From a virus, in the IMG/VR virus record IMGVR_UViG_3300028595_000021, positions 1-44,936 of that record: 44,936 nucleotides of DNA; one strand, 5' to 3'. Positions 39,438 through 44,936 of the stretch are shown here, in pieces (position 1 is the stretch's first letter; every line of letters starts with the position of its first letter). Made by a program: the position numbers and the translations under genes. The notes under the pieces were generated by a model. The model saw only the letters and a list, made by a program, of their open reading frames with translations, was not told the origin of the DNA and did no database searches.

Positions 39438-39826
39438 CGTTTACCTATGACCTCGTAATGCAAGGTTACACCACTCTCGGCAGAGTCCTTGTCCCACCTG
39501 AAGTCAACAACCATGTTCGGGGTCCACAAGATGAGGCTGTCACCATCGGCCAGAATTTGTGCCGTTGCGTCAAAATCGACGATGGCATTGGCCCCGGCAT
39601 CTCCGGTAAGGCAAAACCTTATGCCCCCACCTTCAGGCTGAACGATGGCTTGATATGGCCGCCCTGAGGTTGTCAGCGAGGACACACCTGACGCATCGTC
39701 ATAGTCGTGGTATGACCCAAGGCCAACGTAATTCTCCTCGGCATGGGCCTTGATCACCGCACCCATAAAGATCAAGGTGGCGATCACCATAATGAAAATA
39801 AGAAGTTCTCTCGTTAACCTGGTCAT
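39434..39826 (-). CDS. Exported or membrane-anchored protein, 130 aa
   Basis: ATG 39826 is behind AAAAAGGAGAAATAGCT. The N-terminus (RELLIFIMVIATLIFMGAVIKAHA) is a signal peptide, with a likely cut after AHA, or an anchor. The mature part is strand-rich (IRFCLTGDAGANAIVDFDATAQIL, cited in part), like a small jelly roll. It is the first of four consecutive export-signal genes. I recognise no family. Confidence 0.68.
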   Translation of the reverse strand: MTRLTRELLIFIMVIATLIFMGAVIKAHAEENYVGLGSYHDYDDASGVSSLTTSGRPYQAIVQPEGGGIRFCLTGDAGANAIVDFDATAQILADGDSLILWTPNMVVDFRWDKDSAESGVTLHYEVIGKR

Positions 39827-39828
39827 AG

Positions 39829-40485
39829 CTATTTCTCCTTTTTTACGCCACCAAGGGTGGTTGATAACCTGGGCCTGTTGCCCAAGAGTGTACTCGTGCG
39901 TTGCTTCCGGGTCCCCGGCCTCGATTTTCTCACTGTCTTCGCCAACTGGTAACCATACTGTTGGCCAAGCCTGGTTTTCTCCTCGGAGAGGGAGGCCTCG
40001 GTCTCACGTGCCTTGTTGAGGTCCGCCAAGCGCTTCTTCTCGGATGCCTCCAGCTCAGGCCTTACCTCACCCCCCTCATCGATCAGCTTCCACTCGTAGG
40101 GTATAGGCTTCTTTATAACCCTCTTCTTCTCAACCCTGTAGTTTAATTGGCCATCATATCCACCCGTGGCTGTGCCTTCATCAGTAATCCTAAACCCCTC
40201 TTTAACTTGAGGCAGGCCAGTCTTCGGATCATTAACTCTCTGGCCCCATTCATCGGTTACATACGGTGATGGAAGGCCGGTCCAATAATCCCCCTGGTCA
40301 TAATGCTCCCATACCTCAACGTCCTCTGCGCCTCCACCTGTCAGCTCGTACCTCGCTCCGGGCAGGGTGTCGAGAGTGTACCCACCAAGCTTATTTGGCT
40401 GCGACAGGGTCTTTATCGACTTGGTTAAGGACTTCAGCTCCTTCTCGACCTCGCCCAACCTTGCTGGCTTCTTCGCTATTGCCAT
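39829..40485 (-). CDS. Hypothetical phage protein, 218 aa
   Basis: ATG 40485 is preceded by AAAGGAGATAAGAT. A basic N-terminal helix (EVEKELKSLTKSIKTLSQ) leads to an aromatic central part (DVEVWEHYDQGDYWTGL) and a Lys/Glu coiled segment. The end carries the motif RKQRTSTLLGNRPRLSTTL, related to the RxSTILTG-type tails of small head-region proteins in T7-like phages. It overlaps the previous gene by 95 bases, which is unusual here. It may be a minor virion protein; no function is known. Confidence 0.65.
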   Translation of the reverse strand: MAIAKKPARLGEVEKELKSLTKSIKTLSQPNKLGGYTLDTLPGARYELTGGGAEDVEVWEHYDQGDYWTGLPSPYVTDEWGQRVNDPKTGLPQVKEGFRITDEGTATGGYDGQLNYRVEKKRVIKKPIPYEWKLIDEGGEVRPELEASEKKRLADLNKARETEASLSEEKTRLGQQYGYQLAKTVRKSRPGTRKQRTSTLLGNRPRLSTTLGGVKKEK

Positions 40486-40654
40486 ATCTTATCTCCTTTC
40501 GACTGAACTTTTTGGCAGCGAGGGCTTGCGCCTTGCGCTCCCTCATGCGCTGCTCGATACCCTTCTTGGCCTCCTGCCATGCAACGATCTGTTCACCACG
40601 TACTTGCTTCTCAGGCTTGCGAGGCTCGAACTTCATTGGCTTTGGCACTGGCAT
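40391..40654 (-). CDS. Basic hypothetical protein, 87 aa
   Basis: ATG 40654 has GGGGGA seven bases upstream; a TTG at 40669 is an alternative. The protein is very basic and helical (QIVAWQEAKKGIEQRMRERK), with a second charged helix at the end. Its last third overlaps the N-terminus of the next gene in another frame, so one of the two ends may be shorter than drawn. No family is recognised. Confidence 0.55.
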   Translation of the reverse strand: MPVPKPMKFEPRKPEKQVRGEQIVAWQEAKKGIEQRMRERKAQALAAKKFSRKEIRYGNSEEASKVGRGREGAEVLNQVDKDPVAAK

Positions 40655-40658
40655 ACTC

Positions 40659-41144
40659 TTATCCCCCAAGTTTCTCCTTGCCGGTCATGGACTCGTAGGA
40701 CAGCAGGCCTCCAGCCTTTCGATCCCTGCTTGCGCCTTCGTACAACCCCCCGGTGAGGATGGTGCTGCGCCTGCCTCGGCGCTTGGCTCCGTAGGTCTTC
40801 TCCTTGTTGCTCTCACGCTGTTCAAGCTCGATCTCGGCCAGGGACTTCTCAGGAGGCGCTGGCGCTGCCGGTGGCGGTGGTGGTGCCGGAGGCGGAGGAG
40901 GAACCTGAGGGGGAGCGCTTGGCCCCTTGCCAGCACGGTCCTTACCAATGAACACAGGCAACCCCTTTGCGGTCCTGTCGTCCTTTGGGTCAGGCTTCTC
41001 AGGCATGTCTTCGTACATCTCTTCCAGCATCTTGTGGTAGCGGTTTAAGGCCTCCTCGACGTCCTCAGGCAATGGTGCTGTGCCTATCTCGTGAATGATG
41101 CCCTGGTCATTACCTTCAGGGCGCTCGTCTCTCTGTTCTCCCAT
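40659..41144 (-). CDS. Proline-rich phage protein with RRSTILTG tail
   Basis: The protein has 161 residues; ATG 41144 has AAGGAGGAAGC. An acidic helical start (EEALNRYHKMLEEMYED) is followed by a proline/alanine linker (VPPPPPAPPPPPAAPAPP, residues ~78-97). A charged helix and the tail KRRGRRSTILTGGLYEG come next; that last motif recurs at the end of small proteins near the terminase genes of many T7-like phages. Function is unknown, possibly in head assembly. It overlaps the GNAT-like gene by 61 bases. Confidence 0.68.
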   Translation of the reverse strand: MGEQRDERPEGNDQGIIHEIGTAPLPEDVEEALNRYHKMLEEMYEDMPEKPDPKDDRTAKGLPVFIGKDRAGKGPSAPPQVPPPPPAPPPPPAAPAPPEKSLAEIELEQRESNKEKTYGAKRRGRRSTILTGGLYEGASRDRKAGGLLSYESMTGKEKLGG

Positions 41145-41623
41145 GCTTCCTCCTTCAGTATCGACATTTGTGTCATGTCCACCCACTCACCATCAATCAT
41201 TGTGTGGTGCCTGGATGTCCCCTCGATGGTAAAGCCCAAGGCCCTGGCCAAGGCGATGGCTGACCTGTGCCGGGTCCAGCACAGCAGCTTCTCGATATCG
41301 AAGACCGAGAACCAATAGGGCAGTGCCTGCTTGACGATGGCCGCCACGGTCCTTGGGTTGGCGTACCCCTTTTTCTTGCAGATGCCCACGGTGGCGTAGA
41401 ACGGCTCCACCAGGTAATCAATGTAGGCGAAGCCGCAAGGCCCTACGCCCTGGTCATCGGCCACCAGGACCGACTCACGTGTATTGAGGTATCGTGTGGC
41501 CTCGACGGCGTCCTTGCACCCGTGGAAGTCGTAGGCATCACCCCAGTCATTGATGATGGCGATGCAGTGTTCGATGTCGTTGCCGGTGGCTTCATTGATT
41601 GTCACGGGTCCGAACTTGATCAT
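41084..41623 (-). CDS. GNAT-like acetyltransferase
   Basis: The protein has 179 residues; ATG 41623 lies behind GAGGAACGA and overlaps the Acb2-like gene by four bases. The central strand-helix pattern and the C-terminal HRSAIALARALGFTIEGTSR plus TQMSILKEEW-like end match GNAT enzymes of the RimJ/RimL type, which move acetyl groups from acetyl-CoA to amines. The pyrophosphate-binding loop (CKKKGYANPRTVAAI) is present in a degenerate form. Many podoviruses carry such a gene beside the terminase; the target is unknown. It may be a structural relic or a host-modifying enzyme. Confidence 0.68.
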   Translation of the reverse strand: MIKFGPVTINEATGNDIEHCIAIINDWGDAYDFHGCKDAVEATRYLNTRESVLVADDQGVGPCGFAYIDYLVEPFYATVGICKKKGYANPRTVAAIVKQALPYWFSVFDIEKLLCWTRHRSAIALARALGFTIEGTSRHHTMIDGEWVDMTQMSILKEEAWENRETSALKVMTRASFTR

Positions 41624-41829
41624 TCGTTCCTCGCTATAGATGCATTAGCCCACATCACGCACTCCTCAAGCTTCGTGATCGCCAGTGACTTCTCCCTGCT
41701 ATCAGGGCATGATTCATCGATCATGTGGGCGAAGCTGCGTGCGTGGTTCCTCAAGGAATCGTACCTCCCAGGCTGATCTCCCTTTGGCTTGTGGTAAGTA
41801 AACCTTATCTCGATATCCTTTTGCTCCAT
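41620..41829 (-). CDS. acb2: Acb2-family cyclic-nucleotide sponge (anti-CBASS)
   Basis: The protein has 69 residues; ATG 41829 follows AAGGAGGCATT. It has the helical-hairpin signature of the Acb2/Tad1-hairpin family: RNHARSFAHMIDESCPDSRE (residues 27-46) leading into KSLAITKLEECVMWANASIA and RN at the end. Members such as T4 Vs.4 and Pseudomonas phage Acb2 form hexamers that bind cyclic di- and tri-nucleotides, which starves CBASS effectors of their signal. This points to hosts that use CBASS or related immunity. The position directly behind terL, in the late operon, means expression might be late unless earlier transcription reaches it. Assignment by motif is strong; ligand choice is not known. 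Confidence 0.83.
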   Translation of the reverse strand: MEQKDIEIRFTYHKPKGDQPGRYDSLRNHARSFAHMIDESCPDSREKSLAITKLEECVMWANASIARNE

Positions 41830-41838
41830 AATGCCTCC

Positions 41839-43416
41839 TTAAACCCTCTTCTCATCGACATTACCATAGTCCTGCTCGGCCATGCCTGCCCCGAACCTAG
41901 CGAGCTGCTCCTCCGGCGTTTCTGCCATCTCCGGAAAGGTGGCTGCCATGTCATCATCAAGGATGCGTGCCATGGCGTCCAGGCCGTCATCATGGAGGCA
42001 CACCGGATACGCCAGGTACTCCTCATTGCGCCACAGGTCTATGATGTCGTAGCTCTGCCCATCGTACAGGGTCTTCCAAAGCATCCCCGGTAGCCACATG
42101 CGACCCTGCTCGAAGATGGGGATGAGCCGGTTGATTCTCTCGTGCTTGCCAAGCTTCCCGCCCAGTGGGGTGATCGTGAAGCGGTAGTTGGTAAGGTCCA
42201 TGCAGAATTCGATGTGTTCCTTGTCGCTCTGCGCACCGTACTCCTCATAGCCCACACCAACAGGCCTGTACTTGCGGTGGAACTCAAACACGGTATTGGT
42301 GCGCTCGGTCAGGTTGAGCCTGTCCCGGACCATGTCGATCAGGTAATAATTGCGATCATAGCCAAGGCCTATCACCATGATCACTGACCAGTCGTTCTCC
42401 AGCTTCTTCTTGCTGCCTGCCGGGTCCACCAGGATGTAGCGGTTCATCTGCTCCCACCCGGCAACCGGCCAGTACCGCAGCCACTCGGCCTTGAAGCCCA
42501 CTGCCTCATCCGCCCTTGGGTTCTGGAGGATTTGACAGGAGAAGGTGTAAGGCCCCATGTCCCTGCGCTTCTTCTTCATGGTCTCCAGGTCCCACATGAC
42601 AGGGAAGCCTTCCATGGTGCCGTCATTGGTGCCTGGGTGCCTGCGCTCTATGGCGCTGCGCCTCTTGATGATCGTGCTGTATGTGTCTCCGAAATGGTAT
42701 CGTGTGCCGATGTACCTGACCTTGCCCCCCTGCTCCGATGTGAGGTTGAGGGACAGCTCCCAGGCGTCCGTCACCTTCTTGACCATGTCAGGCGTGGTGA
42801 CCGACTCCCTGGTGATGACGTCATCATACACCATGAGCTTGTAGTGTGCGCTGGTAGGCTGGCCGTCCACCAGGCCCCATGCTTGGATGGTTGACTCTTT
42901 TGGGTTGCCCGTGCGCTTTACGATGATGCCGTCATCTTCAGACCACTTGCTGGCCTCCTTCTTTGGGTTCGCCCACAGGATCTCCGGGAAGAGACCCTTG
43001 AGGTTCTCATTGCCCTCGAACTCCCTCTTGATCTGGCGTAGAAAGCCCTTGGCAATAGGCCTGGTGAAGCTGAAGATTCCGACAGTTAATTCTGGATCGT
43101 TGAGGATGTCTTGGATGGTGAGGCCGAAGGTGATGATGGTGGATTTGTAATGTTCCCTTGCCCACAAGTCAAGCATGCCGTTGGGTTCAAGCTGGACCTC
43201 ACGGCACCTTTCGAATATCCACTCCTGGCGCTTCTTGTCGCCTTGAGCCATGTCAATGCGGCCCAGGAACTGGACAAGCAGGTAGTACAGGTCTGTCTTG
43301 CACAGGAGCCTGTACGCATCATTCAGGGTCTCGTTGTCACCGACCGAGGCGCTACTTATCAGGTCGTTGTACGCCTCCCGGCACTGATCGAGACTTAATC
43401 CTATCCACCACTGCAT
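41839..43416 (-). CDS. terL: Terminase large subunit
   Basis: The protein has 525 residues. I prefer ATG 43416 (AGGCGAG upstream) over ATG 43440, which lacks a ribosome site. The ATPase part shows the T7-like Walker A variant WAREHYKSTIITF (about residues 85-98), Walker B KLMVYDDV (193-200) and coupling motif YIGTRYHFGD. The nuclease part has YILVDPAGS (327-335), then VGVGYEEYGAQ and the terminal HDDGLDAM (475-482), which supply the metal-binding acids. It packages DNA through the portal. It overlaps the small-subunit gene by 65 bases. Confidence 0.93.
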   Translation of the reverse strand: MQWWIGLSLDQCREAYNDLISSASVGDNETLNDAYRLLCKTDLYYLLVQFLGRIDMAQGDKKRQEWIFERCREVQLEPNGMLDLWAREHYKSTIITFGLTIQDILNDPELTVGIFSFTRPIAKGFLRQIKREFEGNENLKGLFPEILWANPKKEASKWSEDDGIIVKRTGNPKESTIQAWGLVDGQPTSAHYKLMVYDDVITRESVTTPDMVKKVTDAWELSLNLTSEQGGKVRYIGTRYHFGDTYSTIIKRRSAIERRHPGTNDGTMEGFPVMWDLETMKKKRRDMGPYTFSCQILQNPRADEAVGFKAEWLRYWPVAGWEQMNRYILVDPAGSKKKLENDWSVIMVIGLGYDRNYYLIDMVRDRLNLTERTNTVFEFHRKYRPVGVGYEEYGAQSDKEHIEFCMDLTNYRFTITPLGGKLGKHERINRLIPIFEQGRMWLPGMLWKTLYDGQSYDIIDLWRNEEYLAYPVCLHDDGLDAMARILDDDMAATFPEMAETPEEQLARFGAGMAEQDYGNVDEKRV

Positions 43417-43771
43417 CGAGTAGCTCGCCTGTGACGTCATGGGTGTGGCTTACCACAAACTCGCCCCCATCGGTGCCGTGCGTCACCTCAGACTTGGTTG
43501 GCGCTGCTGCGCCCACGGTCTTGCTCCACTCCTTCAACGCTTCGAGCTGGAGCTTGCCGTCATCGTACTCCTCGCCGGTGATGATCTCGTCCTTGTCGGG
43601 GCCTCCCAAAAACTCCTTGGGTGCGGCCTTGGCCTTGGACAGTGACATCAACTGCCTGGCGTAATGGTCTGAAGTAAACCCAGCGTCCTGGAGCGCCACC
43701 AGAATTGCAGACCGATGGAAAAGTGCTTCCATCATCTGCTCCTTGGAGGGATTCTGTTTGACGTCTTCCAT
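43352..43771 (-). CDS. Probable terminase small subunit
   Basis: The protein has 139 residues from ATG 43771, with only a weak site (TAAGAG). The first half is helical (EALFHRSAILVALQDAGF, then SDHYARQLMSLSKAKA) and could form a DNA-binding helix-turn-helix. The centre is acidic and disordered-looking, and the end is a helix with basic residues (LLDAVVDRIKSRS). It lies directly upstream of and overlaps terL, the canonical position. The call rests on position and helical pattern, not on a recognised motif. Confidence 0.65.
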   Translation of the reverse strand: MEDVKQNPSKEQMMEALFHRSAILVALQDAGFTSDHYARQLMSLSKAKAAPKEFLGGPDKDEIITGEEYDDGKLQLEALKEWSKTVGAAAPTKSEVTHGTDGGEFVVSHTHDVTGELLDAVVDRIKSRSVPGGVQRPDK

Positions 43772-43776
43772 GGCTC

Positions 43777-44058
43777 TTAGGTCACGGCAATGGTTGCGGG
43801 GTCAGCGCCTTCGGTCGTGATCTTCGAATTCTTGAAGGCCAGGTATCCCATGTGTTCGCCGCTGGTCGCAGACTTGATCGAGAAGAACGTGTACTGATCT
43901 CCGCTGAACCACTTCTTCAGGCCAATCGGCTCTCCTGACTTGCCTTTAGCAAGCTCGCTGCCCTGGACCCTGGTCAAGCTGCCGTTGCTGTACGCACCGG
44001 CCACCTCCAGCCCAACTACTGCGATGCACGTGCCTGCCTTACCTCCACATGATCTCAT
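43777..44058 (-). CDS. Small protein sharing a capsid-arm motif, 93 aa
   Basis: ATG 44058 follows GCAGGAGGATGTCGTT. Its residues ~11-30 contain CIAVVGLEVAG and, about 16 residues later, SELAK, matching AIVGLEVAG and VELAK at the start of the major capsid protein (30806-31813) with almost the same spacing. After that the sequences differ. The rest is strand-rich (KWFSGDQYTFFSIKSATSG). It could be an old partial duplicate of the capsid arm, a capsid-binding protein that mimics it, or a decoration protein. It heads the terminase-structural operon behind a candidate promoter and a leader hairpin. Confidence 0.7.
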   Translation of the reverse strand: MRSCGGKAGTCIAVVGLEVAGAYSNGSLTRVQGSELAKGKSGEPIGLKKWFSGDQYTFFSIKSATSGEHMGYLAFKNSKITTEGADPATIAVT

Positions 44059-44083
44059 AACGACATCCTCCTGCTTTGGATTT

Positions 44084-44108
44084 GGCTCCGGGTTTTGCGC
44101 CCGGAGCC
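44084..44108 (-). promoter_or_regulatory. Perfect 9-bp hairpin in 5' leader of late operon
   Basis: GGCTCCGGG at 44084-44092 pairs with CCCGGAGCC at 44100-44108 around seven bases. It lies between the candidate promoter (44154-44182) and the ribosome site of the 93-residue gene. No U run follows on the minus strand, so it is not a terminator. It may stabilise the late mRNA or control translation. Confidence 0.55.
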
Positions 44109-44153
44109 GGTTAAAGGTGAACGGTTGAGAAGGAACCCAAGAAAAGTAAATCA

Positions 44154-44182
44154 CCCATAACACACCTCAAAAACCCTGTCAA
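44154..44182 (-). promoter_or_regulatory. Candidate late promoter
   Basis: A perfect TTGACA (minus strand, 44182-44177) is followed after 17 bases by TATGGG (44159-44154), a poor -10 box but with TGT just before it, an extended -10 element. It faces the terminase and structural genes. Without a second promoter the late genes would depend on read-through from 6066, so a promoter here is sensible but weakly supported. Confidence 0.35.
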
Positions 44183-44308
44183 ACGGGTGATGCCGGTCCT
44201 ACATCACCGTGGCCATCTCATACGCCCGGCAGTCTCACGCAGTTTAACACACTCAAACCAAAAAGTTTCGGAATTTGCATTTTTTGTACGATACGTGTGT
44301 GCGGTGTA

Positions 44309-44342
44309 CTTCCCTTCCCTTCCTTTCCCTTCCCTTCCTTTC
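44309..44342. repeat. Pyrimidine/purine-strand tract with CCCTT repeats
   Basis: About 34 bases are pure pyrimidine on the plus strand, made of imperfect CCCTT and CCTTT units. It is followed at 44344 by AGGGATAC. A similar tract and the same AGGGATAC octamer occur inside the replication gene at 5340-5367. The stretch 44183-44486 holds no gene that I can support. Confidence 0.5.
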
Positions 44343-44391
44343 TAGGGATACAGGTTGGTGGCAGGGTGGTGACTTGTAGGTAACTGGTGAG

Positions 44392-44460
44392 ATACACGTA
44401 TGAAACAGACACCAAGAGCCGCTGGTATCAAGGGTCTTCGTGCCTGTCTCTCACGTGTAT
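44392..44460. repeat. Long imperfect inverted repeat
   Basis: ATACACGT at 44392-44399 is matched by ACGTGTAT at 44453-44460. The arms continue inward with ACAG, CAC and AGA blocks facing TCT, GTG and CTGT, giving a broken stem of about 26 bases per arm. A further ATACGTGTG copy lies at 44291-44299, and a TATAAT abuts the right arm. It could be an operator, an origin element or a cruciform site. Confidence 0.45.
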
Positions 44461-44486
44461 TATAATGGTAGGTTTCATGTATGCTA

Positions 44487-44819
44487 CTAGGCGTGTACAA
44501 TCAAAGCGTTTGGGTCATGCTGGAGGTGCCTGATGAAATCTTTAAGCTCATCATTGGTAAAAACATACAGTCTCGCAGTGTACCGGGACTCATTCAATAG
44601 GTCCACTTGCTCCTCAACATCCCTGGTGCCGTCCCCAAATTTTTCACTGGTTGTGATCTGCCTCATCAGTTCATCGCACAGGGCTTGAGCCATCCTTTCC
44701 CTGATCATGCATTTCGCATCTTGCATTGCATGGCTCATGGTCTCCATTTCCCTAGACACCCTGATCGTGACGCTTAGTTCCCTTCCTCCATAGGCTGGAC
44801 TTGATGATCCTCCGCTCAT
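44487..44819 (-). CDS. Hypothetical protein, 110 aa
   Basis: ATG 44819 overlaps the stop of the end-spanning ORF and follows AAAAGGAGGAAAGCAA. The N-terminus is Ser/Gly-rich. A strand (ELSVTIRVS) is followed by a long helix (AMQDAKCMIRERMAQALCDE) and a last helix (TNDELKDFIRHLQHD). No family is recognised. If the genome is circular, it is the last gene of the leftward early operon before the 300-base gene-free region. Confidence 0.68.
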   Translation of the reverse strand: MSGGSSSPAYGGRELSVTIRVSREMETMSHAMQDAKCMIRERMAQALCDELMRQITTSEKFGDGTRDVEEQVDLLNESRYTARLYVFTNDELKDFIRHLQHDPNALIVHA

Positions 44820-44936
44820 TTGCTTTCCTCCTTTTGCTTGATGTGTCCCTGCGCCTTCTCCTTACTTAGGGACAATTCCCTCGAACAGGCCTGGCAAAGA
44901 CCCCGGATTCCACCTGGGTCCTCCGGGCTGATCGTG
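44816..44936 (-). CDS. Partial ORF at right end, zinc-knuckle-like
   Basis: The open frame enters from the right edge and stops at TGA 44818-44816, overlapping the next ATG. The visible part (TISPEDPGGIRGLCQACSRE, then a Lys-rich helix ending in KQKEESK) has one CxxC pair. Joined to 11-1 it gains a GTG start with an AAGGAG site, giving a complete small protein of the early operon. Function is unknown. Confidence 0.5.
   Translation of the reverse strand, partial: TISPEDPGGIRGLCQACSRELSLSKEKAQGHIKQKEESK

Noticed and set aside
44218-44415. Minus-strand frame of 65 codons in the gene-free region
   Set aside because: No ribosome site, and much of it translates the purine-strand repeat (KEGKGKEGKG).
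44459-44466. TATAAT-containing palindrome as a promoter
   Set aside because: Neither strand has a recognisable -35 box at 16-18 bases.
1-44936. tRNA genes, CRISPR arrays, insertion sequences, integrase, reverse transcriptase
   Set aside because: Looked for and not seen; no cloverleaf, regular direct repeats with spacers, transposase motifs or tyrosine/serine recombinase motifs.

Overview
This window reads as an essentially complete genome of a short-tailed (podovirus, T7/BPP-1-like) bacteriophage of a Gram-negative bacterium. The evidence is a terminase, portal, scaffold, capsid, cement protein, tail adaptor, tail nozzle and three ejection proteins in canonical order, with AGGAGG-type ribosome sites throughout. 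Sec signal peptides, an O-antigen-ligase-like membrane protein and ejection proteins point to a host with two membranes; the host species cannot be read from the sequence. There is no integrase, RNA polymerase, DNA polymerase or tRNA gene. A short open frame is cut by the two window ends and becomes a complete gene with a good ribosome site if the ends are joined, which suggests a circularly permuted contig.

Layout. (1) 6011 down to 52, minus strand: an early operon from a strong sigma70-type promoter at 6044-6071. It runs from a Cro/CI-like regulator through a replication initiator, RusA resolvase, zinc-binding small proteins, a C39-like cysteine-protease fold and a Hjc-like nuclease to tiny membrane proteins, a deoxyribosyltransferase-like protein and an M15 peptidase (endolysin). 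(2) 6211-13379, plus strand: a divergent operon from a promoter preceded by phased A-tracts. It has a ~350-nt highly structured leader RNA, two small unknown genes, a ParB-like protein, a DUF932-like protein, and a RecE-like exonuclease plus a zinc-ribbon-extended RecT. A rho-independent terminator at ~13399-13436 closes it. (3) 44936 down to 13458, minus strand: the late operon, with small genes, terminase small and large subunits, an Acb2-family protein, a GNAT-like protein, four consecutive proteins with signal peptides, the head and tail genes, and a block of small membrane proteins.

The most unusual content is RNA. Two complete hammerhead ribozymes of the stem-II-open (type II) topology lie between genes of the rightward operon (core 7331-7388, cleavage after A7359; core 9780-9891, cleavage after C9862). 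Each starts right behind a stop codon. They share an 8-bp stem I, a GUGGC loop and a probable loop-I to AGCC pseudoknot. A third, probably degenerate copy follows the stop codon at 7179. Together with the leader this looks like an RNA-processing or RNA-regulatory layer over an early phage operon.

Other accessory content: an Acb2-like cyclic-nucleotide sponge (41620-41829) that would counter CBASS-type immunity; an O-antigen ligase/oligosaccharyltransferase-like polytopic protein with a TPR-like tail inside the virion operon (28233-29864); a seven-bladed beta-propeller inserted in the tail nozzle protein; and an AT-richer block encoding secreted beta-helix and LVIVD-repeat proteins.
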